This document shows positions 1-5,639 of a stretch of DNA of 5,639 nt, one piece after another; position 1 is the first letter of the stretch; each line of letters starts with the position of its first letter. This DNA is from Acidobacteriota bacterium (GTDB taxonomy: Bacteria; Acidobacteriota; Terriglobia; Terriglobales; Acidobacteriaceae), in contig JAJZFE010000462.1 of the NCBI GenBank assembly GCA_021798655.1, positions 1-5,639 of the forward strand. Direction: 5' to 3'. Under the pieces are notes generated by a model that had not been told where the DNA came from, did no database searches, and was given only the letters and a program-made list of their open reading frames with translations. The position numbers and the translations under genes are program-made.

Positions 1-31
1 TCGCCATTTTTCTTGCATTCCGAGCCCGTTT

Positions 32-922
32 GTGTTAGGTTCTTCACACGCTCAACCGCGTCCCTTGACCCCTTCCAGCCGCTCATCCCCGCCCGCCTCT
101 CGGCCCCTCGCGCTCACCATCGCCGGCTACGATCCCTCCTCGGGCGCTGGAATCACCGCGGATTTACTGACGTTTCAGGCCCACGGCCTCTTCGCCACCT
201 CCGCCATCACCACCCTCACCGTCCAGTCCACCCAGGGCGTTGTGGCCGTCGAACCCGTCTCCGCAGCCCTCCTCCGCCACACCCTCCAACACCTCGAAAT
301 CGACCTTCCTCCGCAGGGAATCAAGATCGGCATGTTAGGCAGCCAAGCAGCGGTTGAAACTGTGGCTGATTATCTACAGGCTATCGCATTGCGAATATCA
401 CCTAACTCGGAGATTTCTATAGTACTTGACCCTGTTCTACGCTCCAGCTCCGGCGCTTTTCTGCTGCCCTCCGAGGCCCTCGTAACCCTGTGCAAACGGC
501 TGCTGCCTCTCGTCACCTGGATCACCCCCAACTGGCCGGAACTGGCCCTGCTGTCGGGCGAACCCGTCACCACCCTGGCCCAGGCCGCCGCAGCTGCCTC
601 CTCTTTGTCTGCCCGGTATCCTACCCTTAATCAGGTAGTTACCGGGGGTGACCAGGTCGCCCCCACGGACCTTCTCCGCCTCGCCGACGGTACCCTCCAC
701 ACCCTCTCCGGCGAGCACGTCGAAACGCACTCCACACACGGCACAGGCTGTGCTTTTTCCACATCTTTTTTGTCGAATTTAATCTTGAAAAAACCCGCCC
801 TCGAAGCCGCCATCGCAGCCAAACACTACGTCACCGAGGCTCTCCGCCGCTCCCCACCCATCGGCCACGGACGCGGACCGCTCGATCTCCTCTGGCCGCT
901 CCGCGCCCAACCGGAATCTTGA
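32..922 (+). CDS. thiD: Bifunctional hydroxymethylpyrimidine kinase / phosphomethylpyrimidine kinase ThiD
   Basis: This cytosolic ribokinase-fold enzyme phosphorylates 4-amino-5-hydroxymethyl-2-methylpyrimidine (HMP) to HMP-P and then HMP-PP, the pyrimidine half of thiamine. Visible motifs (GTG-start numbering): AGYDPSSGAG at 31-40, ITAD at 41-44, TVQST at 63-67, KIGML at 98-102, VLDPV at 131-135, ITPNWPE at 164-170 and the anion-hole motif HGTGC at 236-240. D44, Q65 and C240 align with D23, Q44 and C213 of the enterobacterial enzyme, so the active site looks intact. At 296 residues it is longer than the usual 260-270; the excess is a Ser/Pro/Arg-rich N-terminus (about residues 1-24). The start is uncertain: GTG at 32 lacks a Shine-Dalgarno, TTG at 65 is an alternative, and no in-frame stop lies between the window edge and 32, so the true start may be off-window. 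thiS lies 264 bp downstream on the same strand. No ThiE domain is fused. The function is secure. Confidence 0.93.
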   Translation: MLGSSHAQPRPLTPSSRSSPPASRPLALTIAGYDPSSGAGITADLLTFQAHGLFATSAITTLTVQSTQGVVAVEPVSAALLRHTLQHLEIDLPPQGIKIGMLGSQAAVETVADYLQAIALRISPNSEISIVLDPVLRSSSGAFLLPSEALVTLCKRLLPLVTWITPNWPELALLSGEPVTTLAQAAAAASSLSARYPTLNQVVTGGDQVAPTDLLRLADGTLHTLSGEHVETHSTHGTGCAFSTSFLSNLILKKPALEAAIAAKHYVTEALRRSPPIGHGRGPLDLLWPLRAQPES

Positions 923-938
923 TGAGCAAACACCCCTC

Positions 939-949
939 TGACACTGTCA
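939..949. repeat. Short perfect dyad TGACA-C-TGTCA
   Basis: Two 5-bp arms (939-943 and 945-949) are exact inverted complements around a single C, 17 bp after the thiD stop. The one-base centre rules out an RNA hairpin loop, so if functional it would be a half-site pair for a DNA-binding protein. An 11-bp dyad can easily occur by chance, and no second copy was noticed in the window. Confidence 0.25.
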
Positions 950-1065
950 ACCCCCAAACCACCCCGCGCAACCCGTAACCCGCAGACAAAACAGCACTTA
1001 CCTACCGAAAACGAAAAACATATTAAATGCCTCCTATCTTCTATACTTGAAGCAGGGGCCATTCA

Positions 1066-1080
1066 CGGCCGCGAAGGCCG
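1066..1080. repeat. GC-rich inverted repeat CGGCC-GCGAA-GGCCG
   Basis: Five-bp complementary arms (1066-1070 and 1076-1080) flank a 5-base GCGAA loop, which could form a small stable stem-loop on either RNA strand. It sits in the GC-rich half of the thiD-thiS gap, near other GGCC palindromes at 1057-1060 and 1146-1149. No U-tract follows it, so an intrinsic terminator is unlikely. It may be part of a dispersed intergenic repeat, but only one copy is visible here. Confidence 0.35.
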
Positions 1081-1186
1081 CTCCGTCCAGCCGCTCGACA
1101 GCCTTCTGGAAGTCCGACGCTAAGTATTTTTCTTTCAAGACTTTAGGCCAATAAGTACGGGGAGGGGTACCTCGCCAGAGACCAAG

Positions 1187-1435
1187 ATGCTTACACTCCA
1201 CATCAACGGCAACGCCCGCAACTTCCCCGATCTGATCTCGCCAGCACCGCTGACCGATCTGCTCAGCACCCTTCAACTCAAGGCCGACCGCATCGCCGTG
1301 GAGTTGAACGGCGAGATCGCCCCGCGCTCGCAGTGGTCCGCGCTCCAGGCCACGACCGGCGACAGGCTCGAGATCGTCCACTTCGTCGGCGGTGGCAGCG
1401 CCGGCCGGCCCTGGTTCCCCCGGCCTAAGCGATAA
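1187..1435 (+). CDS. thiS: Sulfur carrier protein ThiS with C-terminal extension
   Basis: ThiS is a small beta-grasp (ubiquitin-like) protein whose C-terminal Gly-Gly is adenylated by ThiF and converted to a thiocarboxylate that gives sulfur to ThiG for thiazole synthesis. The 82 residues show the family pattern: MLTLHINGN at the start, VELNGEIAPRSQW at 38-50, GDRLEIVHFVGGG at 58-70. ThiS normally stops at this Gly-Gly (about 65-70 residues). Here translation continues for 12 more residues (SAGRPWFPRPKR) to a TAA. The ATG at 1187 places the first beta strand correctly. Only a weak AGAG lies 6 bases upstream; the better GGAGGGG at 1161-1167 is 19 bases away, too far for a normal ribosome site. 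The gene converges on dnaE and overlaps its 3' end by 11 bp. thiG, thiF and thiC are not in the window. Family is confident; whether the tail allows activity without trimming is open. Confidence 0.9.
   Translation: MLTLHINGNARNFPDLISPAPLTDLLSTLQLKADRIAVELNGEIAPRSQWSALQATTGDRLEIVHFVGGGSAGRPWFPRPKR
1403..1425. repeat. Hairpin at thiS/dnaE convergent ends, possible bidirectional stem
   Basis: GGCCGG (1403-1408) and CCGGCC (1420-1425) form a 6-bp all-GC stem around an 11-base loop. It lies inside the extra C-terminal codons of thiS and just beyond the dnaE stop as read from the other strand. Neither side has a U-tract, so it is not a textbook intrinsic terminator. It could still stall polymerase or protect the 3' ends of both convergent transcripts. 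That role is inferred from position only. Confidence 0.35.
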
Positions 1436-4400
1436 TCTGCACCGCCCCGCGACCGACCAGCGACTCAACCTGCTCGATAAAAGCCACATCCGCAGCGACG
1501 GAGACCCCGCGCGGCTCCATATCCACCGCGAACTGGTTCGGTTCTTCGAGGCGCAGCATCAGTTTGCCGCTCCCCGGTGAAGCTGCGAAGACGGCCTGCA
1601 GCTTGGCCAGCAGGTCAGCGTCCGGGCTGTGCAGCGGCACGCGGACGCGAAGGGCCTCGGGCAGCTTGAGCTTGATGTCTTCGAGCGCCTGGATGCCACT
1701 GACGGCGAGCTTGGGAGCGGCGTCCTCGTCGCCGCGCAGGCTGCCACGGACAAGGACCGGCACATCGATCTTCAGCTTCTCAGCGAGCTTCTCGTAGGCC
1801 GCCGGAAAGGCGATCAGCTCGATCTTGCCGACGGTGTCTTCGAGCGAAGCCGAAGCGTACATCTCGCCAGAGCGTTTGGATTTGGCGACCTTCAGGCCGG
1901 TGATGACGCCGGCGATCTGGATCTCGTTGCTTCCCTCCTCGCGACGACCGCGGTTGAAGACCGCAGGCTCAGGCTTCATCTCGCACGCGGTGACGGTATC
2001 GACGACCTTCATGTTGCGGAGCTTCTCACGGTAGCGATCCATCGGGTGCCCGGAGACGAAGAAGCCGAGCACGTCCTTCTCGTTCTGGAGCCGTGTGTGC
2101 TCATCCCAGTCCGGCGCCGGCGGCAGTACATCGTCGCTGGTGCTGGCCGGGCCTGGCTCGTCGAACATGCCGAAGAGGCCGTGCTGGCCTGCGGCGGCAT
2201 CCTTTTGAGACTTCTGCGCGCGTTCGATGGCCTTGTCCAGCGCAGCGAAGACGCGGGCGCGAGGGCCGAAGGCGTCAAGCGCCCCGGCTTTGCAGAGCGA
2301 TTCGAGCACCCGCTTGTTCATCAGGCGCAGGTCGATCTTGTCGCAGAACTCCCACAGCGAAGTGAAGCCGGCCGGCTTTCCGGAGACCAGCCCTTCTGCG
2401 GCGAGTGCTTCGCGCGCGGCGATGATGGAGTCGATCGCGTTGTGACCGACGTTCTTGATGGCGGCGAGGCCGAAGACGATACTGTCGCCCTTCGGTGTAA
2501 AACTCGCAGCCGAGACCTGCACATCGGGCGGAACGACCGCGATGTTGATCTCCTTACACTCGCCGATGTACTTGACGACGTTCTCCGGCTTGCTGGTTTC
2601 CGACGTAAGCAGCGCAGCCATGAACTCGACCGGGTAATGCGTCTTCAGCCAGGCCGTGTGATACGCGAGCAGCGAGTAGGCGGCTGAGTGTGACTTGTTG
2701 AAGCCGTAGCCGGCGAACTTGGCCATCTGGTCGAAGATTTCGCCGGCAGCGGCCTTTGGGAACTTCCGCTCGGCGGCGCCGGCGAGGAAGATCTCGCGCT
2801 GCTTCTCCATCTCGGCGGCATCCTTCTTACCCATCGCGCGGCGGAGAAGGTCCGCGCCACCAAGCGAGTAGCCGCCGATGACGTTGGAGATCTGCATGAC
2901 CTGCTCCTGATAGACCATGACGCCGAGGGTCTCTTTGAGGAGCGGTTCGAGTTCGGGGAGGGTGTACGCGACTTCGCTTCGGCCCCACTTGCGCTCGATG
3001 AAGTCGTCGATCATCGACATCGGGCCCGGGCGGTAGAGCGCGTTGAGCGCGGTGAGGTGCTCGATGGAGTTGGGCTTGTAGCGGCGGAGAACGTCGCGCA
3101 TTCCGCCGGACTCGAACTGGAAGACGCCAGAGGTGAGTGCGCGGTGGAAGACCTTCTCGAAAGTGGCCGCGTCTTCGAGGTCGATGGTGGCGAGGTCGAT
3201 GGTTTCCCCGCGATTTTCCTGGATGAGACGGAGGCAGTCGTGGATGACGGTGAGCGTGGTGAGCCCAAGAAAGTCCATCTTGAGCAGGCCCATCTTTTCG
3301 ACGGCCTTCATGTCATAGCTGGTGACGATGGCTTCGTCCTTGGTGCGGGTGACGGGAACCAGTTCGGTGAGCGGCTGCGGCGCGATGACGACGCCCGCAG
3401 CGTGGACGCCGGCCCCGCGCACGAGGCCTTCGAGGCGGAGAGCCGTGTCGATGAGCTCGCGGATCTTCGGATCTTCGTAGGCGGCTGCGAGCTGCGGCGA
3501 GTCTTTGAGTGCCTCGGCGATGGTGATGCCGATGGTCGGCGGAATGAGCTTGGCGATGCGATCGACTTCGCCGTAGGGCATGTCGAGCGCACGGCCTACG
3601 TCCTTGATCGCCGCTTTCGCCGCCATGGTATTGAAGGTGATGATCTGCGCGACCTGATCGTTGCCGTACTTGCGGCGGACGTACTCGATGACCTCGCCGC
3701 GACGGTTCATGTCGAAGTCGATATCGATATCGGGCATCGAGATGCGCTCGGGGTTAAGGAATCGCTCAAAGAGGAGATCGTTCTGGAGCGGATCGATGTC
3801 GGTGATCTCCATGACGTAGGCGACCAATGATCCGGCCGCAGAACCTCTACCCGGACCAACCGGGATTCCCTGCTCGCGAGCGTACCGGATGAAGTCCCAG
3901 ACGATCATGAAGTAGCCAGGGAACTTCATCTGCTTGATGGTGTTGATCTCGCGCGTGAGACGGGCTTCGTAGTCGGCGATGGACTTGCGCAGCTTGCCAG
4001 TGGATTCGAGATGGCGGATGGCGGAGTCACGGCGCTTGCGCCAGCCTTCTCGGCAGACCTGCTCGAAGTAGTCGTCGAGCGTGAGGCCGTCGGGACAGTC
4101 GAACTTGGGGAACGGGTCTTTGACCTTGGTGAGTTCAAGCTGGCAGCGCTCGGGAAACTGCATGGTGCGGGTGCAGGTTTCGGGCGCGTGGGCGAAGAGG
4201 CGGTGCATCTCTTCAGCAGACTTGATGTAGAACTCGTTGGTGTCGAACTTGAAACGCTTGGGGTCGTTCATCGACCCGGCGGTCTGCACACAGAGCAGGA
4301 TCTCGTGCGCGCGGGAGTCCTGGTCTTCGATGTAGTGCGAGTCGTTGGTAGCGATGAGCGGGATGTCGAGGTCTTTTTCGAGGCGGAACATGGCCTCGGT

Positions 4401-4961
4401 GACGGCCCTGTCCGGCTCCAGGCCGTGATCCTGGATTTCGAGGAAGAAGTTGCCGCGGCCGAAGAGGGTTTCGAGGTCGCCTGCAGTCTGTTTGGCCTTG
4501 TCGTAGTTGCCGGCCATGAGGTGCTGAGAGACCTCGCCGGCGAGGCAGCCGGAGAAGCCGATGAGCCCTTCCGCGTGTTTGGCGAGAAAGTTCTTGCTGA
4601 TGCGCGGCTTGCGATAGAAGCCGTGCAGCGCAGCCTCGGAGGTGAGGCGGACGAGGTTGCGGTAGCCAGCCTCGTTTTCCGCGAGGACGAGCAGGTGGTT
4701 GTACTTGGAATCGGACTCGGGTTTGGTCCGGTGATCTTCCTCTTTGCAGACGTAGAGCTCGCAGCCGAGGATAGGCTTGAGCGACTTCTTCTTCATGGCG
4801 TCGAAGAAGTGGACCGCGCCGAAGATGTTGCCGTGGTCGGTCATGGCTGCGGATGTCTGACCGATCTTGGTGAGGTGCGCGGCGAGTTTGTCGACGTCGC
4901 AGGCACCGTCGAGCAGTGAGTAATCCGTGTGCAGATGGAGATGTGTGAACTCGGCGGGCAT
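1425..4961 (-). CDS. dnaE: DNA polymerase III subunit alpha (DnaE), replicative polymerase
   Basis: This is the catalytic subunit of the chromosomal replicase, 1178 residues against 1160 in E. coli, and complete. Order of domains: PHP domain (about 1-280) with HLHLHTDYS at 7-15, TDHGN at 41-45 and NDSHY at 206-210; palm and thumb with PGYF at 348-351 and GPGRGSAAGS at 369-378; the catalytic PDIDIDFD at 410-417 (D411 and D413, matching E. coli D401 and D403) and KMDFLGL at 561-567 (D563, matching D555); fingers to about 820; a helix-hairpin-helix region around 828-900; a QHGLF clamp-binding motif at 926-930; an OB fold around 1013-1075; and a C-terminal tau-binding-type domain. The ATG at 4961 is well fixed, because an in-frame TAA lies three codons upstream (4971-4973) and GGGG sits a few bases before the ATG. 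It is divergent from the MoaD-like gene and its 3' end overlaps thiS. The family is DnaE1 rather than PolC (no inserted DnaQ exonuclease) or ImuC-type DnaE2. Confidence 0.98.
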   Translation of the reverse strand: MPAEFTHLHLHTDYSLLDGACDVDKLAAHLTKIGQTSAAMTDHGNIFGAVHFFDAMKKKSLKPILGCELYVCKEEDHRTKPESDSKYNHLLVLAENEAGYRNLVRLTSEAALHGFYRKPRISKNFLAKHAEGLIGFSGCLAGEVSQHLMAGNYDKAKQTAGDLETLFGRGNFFLEIQDHGLEPDRAVTEAMFRLEKDLDIPLIATNDSHYIEDQDSRAHEILLCVQTAGSMNDPKRFKFDTNEFYIKSAEEMHRLFAHAPETCTRTMQFPERCQLELTKVKDPFPKFDCPDGLTLDDYFEQVCREGWRKRRDSAIRHLESTGKLRKSIADYEARLTREINTIKQMKFPGYFMIVWDFIRYAREQGIPVGPGRGSAAGSLVAYVMEITDIDPLQNDLLFERFLNPERISMPDIDIDFDMNRRGEVIEYVRRKYGNDQVAQIITFNTMAAKAAIKDVGRALDMPYGEVDRIAKLIPPTIGITIAEALKDSPQLAAAYEDPKIRELIDTALRLEGLVRGAGVHAAGVVIAPQPLTELVPVTRTKDEAIVTSYDMKAVEKMGLLKMDFLGLTTLTVIHDCLRLIQENRGETIDLATIDLEDAATFEKVFHRALTSGVFQFESGGMRDVLRRYKPNSIEHLTALNALYRPGPMSMIDDFIERKWGRSEVAYTLPELEPLLKETLGVMVYQEQVMQISNVIGGYSLGGADLLRRAMGKKDAAEMEKQREIFLAGAAERKFPKAAAGEIFDQMAKFAGYGFNKSHSAAYSLLAYHTAWLKTHYPVEFMAALLTSETSKPENVVKYIGECKEINIAVVPPDVQVSAASFTPKGDSIVFGLAAIKNVGHNAIDSIIAAREALAAEGLVSGKPAGFTSLWEFCDKIDLRLMNKRVLESLCKAGALDAFGPRARVFAALDKAIERAQKSQKDAAAGQHGLFGMFDEPGPASTSDDVLPPAPDWDEHTRLQNEKDVLGFFVSGHPMDRYREKLRNMKVVDTVTACEMKPEPAVFNRGRREEGSNEIQIAGVITGLKVAKSKRSGEMYASASLEDTVGKIELIAFPAAYEKLAEKLKIDVPVLVRGSLRGDEDAAPKLAVSGIQALEDIKLKLPEALRVRVPLHSPDADLLAKLQAVFAASPGSGKLMLRLEEPNQFAVDMEPRGVSVAADVAFIEQVESLVGRGAVQIIA

Positions 4962-5057
4962 GACCCCAGTTTACCGCCGCTAGCAGCCAGGATCGCTTGA
5001 GGAAAAGAGGGCAGGCACATCGTGACAGGCAGCTTTGGACGGGGTAGTCTACAGCGT
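4962..5057. promoter_or_regulatory. Divergent intergenic region between dnaE and the MoaD-like gene
   Basis: These 96 bp must hold the start signals for both divergent genes unless transcription enters from elsewhere. For dnaE, the reading-strand GGGGTC directly before the ATG is a plausible short Shine-Dalgarno. I found no well-matched -35/-10 pair on the dnaE strand; TAAACT (4973-4968) resembles a -10 but has no partner and lies too close to the start. The plus strand has a weak candidate, listed separately. Confidence 0.5.
5022..5050 (+). promoter_or_regulatory. Candidate sigma70-like promoter for the MoaD-like gene
   Basis: GTGACA (5022-5027) matches the -35 consensus at five of six bases and is followed, after exactly 17 bp, by TAGTCT (5045-5050), a poor -10 (three of six). 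Transcription would begin about 5057, immediately before the ATG at 5058, giving a nearly leaderless message. That fits the absence of a Shine-Dalgarno there. The weak -10 keeps this tentative. Confidence 0.22.
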
Positions 5058-5387
5058 ATGCAAGAGGCTGCACCGCAACCGCTGCCCGTTCGCGTCGATC
5101 TGCCCGCGCCGATTCGCCATCTGGCGAACATCGAAGGGCCTGAGGTAGTTGTGATGCTGACTGGAGCCGTCACGCTGCAGGCTGTGCTTGATCAACTGGA
5201 GGCGCAGTTCCCTGCCCTGCGCGGCGCAATTCGCGACCACTACACACAGCAGCGGCGGCCGTTTCTGCGGTTCTTTGCGTGCAACGAGGATATCTCGCTG
5301 CTGGCGCTGAACGCGCCACTGCCGGTTGCGATCAGCAGCGGACAGGAACCGCTGCTGATTATTGCGGGAATCGCCGGTGGTTGTTAG
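5058..5387 (+). CDS. MoaD/ThiS-family sulfur-carrier-like protein ending in GGC
   Basis: This 109-residue protein fits the beta-grasp MoaD/ThiS family, whose C-terminal Gly-Gly carries activated sulfur for molybdopterin, thiazole, cysteine or other sulfur transfers. It has an opening strand VRVDLPAPIRHLA, a helix segment LQAVLDQLEAQFPALRGAI, a central FLRFFACNEDI strand region (the slot where related proteins have VYVNGEDI) and a closing PLLIIAGIAGGC that aligns with the usual IVPAVAGG end. One Cys follows Gly107-Gly108 before TAG. The protein contains no lysine. The ATG at 5058 was chosen because it directly precedes the domain; a GTG at 5022 would add 12 residues and cannot be excluded. It lies divergent to dnaE and 9 bp from a convergent hydrolase gene. 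No moaA, moaE, moeB or cysteine synthase is adjacent, so its pathway cannot be told. MoaD proper is possible, but I infer a generic sulfur carrier. Confidence 0.82.
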   Translation: MQEAAPQPLPVRVDLPAPIRHLANIEGPEVVVMLTGAVTLQAVLDQLEAQFPALRGAIRDHYTQQRRPFLRFFACNEDISLLALNAPLPVAISSGQEPLLIIAGIAGGC

Positions 5388-5396
5388 CCTCCCGCA

Positions 5397-5639
5397 TCAG
5401 CGTTGTGACGTTGCGGTGTCGTCGCTGGCGGCGATGACGAGGTCCCACGGCTTGATGTGCAGCACCTGGCCCGACTTGATCACAGACCCATTGAGAAGGT
5501 CGTGCGCGGCGGGGCCTGCGTAAGTCGCATCTGCGTCCGCTGACGAGTAGTTGAGCAGGTACGTGAGCGAGTGCCCCGTCGCGTTCACACCTCGCTTGAC
5601 GCGGATCGTAGAGTTGGCCGCTGCGGAGTCGAAGGCGAT
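5397..5639 (-). CDS. Probable GH42-family beta-galactosidase, C-terminal fragment
   Basis: Only the last 80 residues and the TGA (5397-5399) are in the window; the frame is open to the right edge, so the start lies beyond it. The fragment reads as a small beta-sandwich domain: TIRVKRGVNATGHSLTYLLN, then YSS, a short acidic stretch, HDLLNG, SGQVLHIKPWDLVI and a polar tail. This pattern (a valued Gly-Val-Asn start, YLLNYS, a DLL-G turn and a final PWDL-I strand) is what I know from the C-terminal domain of glycoside hydrolase family 42 beta-galactosidases, which cleave terminal beta-galactosides in plant or microbial polysaccharides. The catalytic barrel and its two glutamates are off-window, so activity cannot be judged. 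A GTG at 5588 could be mistaken for a start but is internal. Other GH families with a similar C-terminal sandwich remain possible. Confidence 0.7.
   Translation of the reverse strand: MAFDSAAANSTIRVKRGVNATGHSLTYLLNYSSADADATYAGPAAHDLLNGSVIKSGQVLHIKPWDLVIAASDDTATSQR

Larger units (their letters stand above)
923..1186. other. Intergenic region thiD-thiS, no convincing gene
   Basis: This 264-bp gap separates two thiamine genes on the same strand. The first part (923-1000) is C-rich and holds a perfect dyad at 939-949. The stretch from about 1005 to 1050 is clearly AT-rich and contains TATTAA (1021-1026) and TATACT (1042-1047), possible -10 elements for thiS, but neither has a good -35 at 16-18 bp. 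From 1053 to 1160 the sequence is GC-rich with several GGCC palindromes and reads open on both strands. I found no CTGAGA box or paired conserved arms of a TPP riboswitch, and no tRNA or terminator with a U-tract. Confidence 0.6.

Noticed and set aside
13..357. Plus-strand ORF overlapping thiD in another frame
   Set aside because: Its product is a Pro/Arg/His-rich low-complexity string, and thiD in the other frame has full family motifs.
922..978. An 18-codon ORF (MSKHPSDTVNPQTTPRNP) whose ATG overlaps the thiD TGA
   Set aside because: The TGATG arrangement looks like translational coupling, but there is no ribosome site, the composition is C-rich spacer-like and the product resembles nothing I know; probably chance.
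1161..1167. GGAGGGG as the thiS ribosome binding site
   Set aside because: It is 19 bases from the ATG, and no in-frame start lies at proper distance from it that would suit the ThiS fold.
923..1186. TPP (THI-box) riboswitch before thiS
   Set aside because: Expected from thiamine context, but the conserved CTGAGA box and the paired distal arm are absent on both strands.
1629..2687. Long plus-strand ORF (352 codons) opposite dnaE, and similar ones at 3057-3830 and 4011-4919
   Set aside because: They are antisense shadows of dnaE produced by GC-rich codon bias; the products are repetitive in Asp, Val, Gly and Leu with no family motifs, whereas the dnaE frame has all catalytic motifs.
5397..5588. 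A complete 63-residue protein starting at GTG 5588
   Set aside because: The same frame stays open to the window edge and the residues upstream (VKRG and before) continue the same beta-sandwich pattern, so the GTG is internal to a longer gene.

Overview
The window looks like GC-rich chromosomal DNA from an Acidobacteriota bacterium. My best guess is a Terriglobia relative such as Edaphobacter, Granulicella or Terriglobus. This rests on the style of the ThiD (AGYDPSSGAG motif, GHGRGPLD tail), the DnaE with a complete PHP domain, and a GH42-type sugar hydrolase next to a MoaD/ThiS-like protein. It is inference from protein flavour, not from a search. No rRNA, tRNA, CRISPR array, transposase or phage gene was seen.

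Layout, left to right. Plus strand, 32-922: thiD, the bifunctional HMP/HMP-P kinase of thiamine synthesis; its start is uncertain and may lie upstream of the window. Next comes a 264-bp gap (923-1186), AT-rich in the middle, with a small perfect dyad and a GC-rich block that is open in several frames. Plus strand, 1187-1435: thiS, the sulfur carrier for the thiazole half of thiamine, with an unusual 12-residue tail after its GGG. Minus strand, 1425-4961: dnaE, the replicative DNA polymerase III alpha subunit, convergent with thiS and overlapping it by 11 bp. A 96-bp divergent intergenic region (4962-5057) follows. Plus strand, 5058-5387: a second beta-grasp sulfur-carrier-like protein (MoaD/ThiS family) ending in Gly-Gly-Cys. 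Minus strand, from 5397 past the right edge: the C-terminal 80 residues of a probable GH42 beta-galactosidase, only 9 bp from the preceding gene.

ThiD and ThiS feed the two halves of thiamine (pyrimidine and thiazole), so the left end is a thiamine locus, with no TPP riboswitch visible between the two genes. dnaE is a housekeeping gene. The MoaD-like protein and the hydrolase have no clear link to it.

The most interesting point is that the window holds two unrelated-looking ubiquitin-fold sulfur carriers, and neither ends in the free Gly-Gly that activation requires: ThiS has a 12-residue basic tail and the MoaD-like protein one Cys. If real, both would need C-terminal trimming, as in the QbsE/QbsD or HcyS/HcyD systems. 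Both convergent gene pairs are also packed with no room for separate terminators. I do not see strong evidence of a wholly new multi-gene system here.
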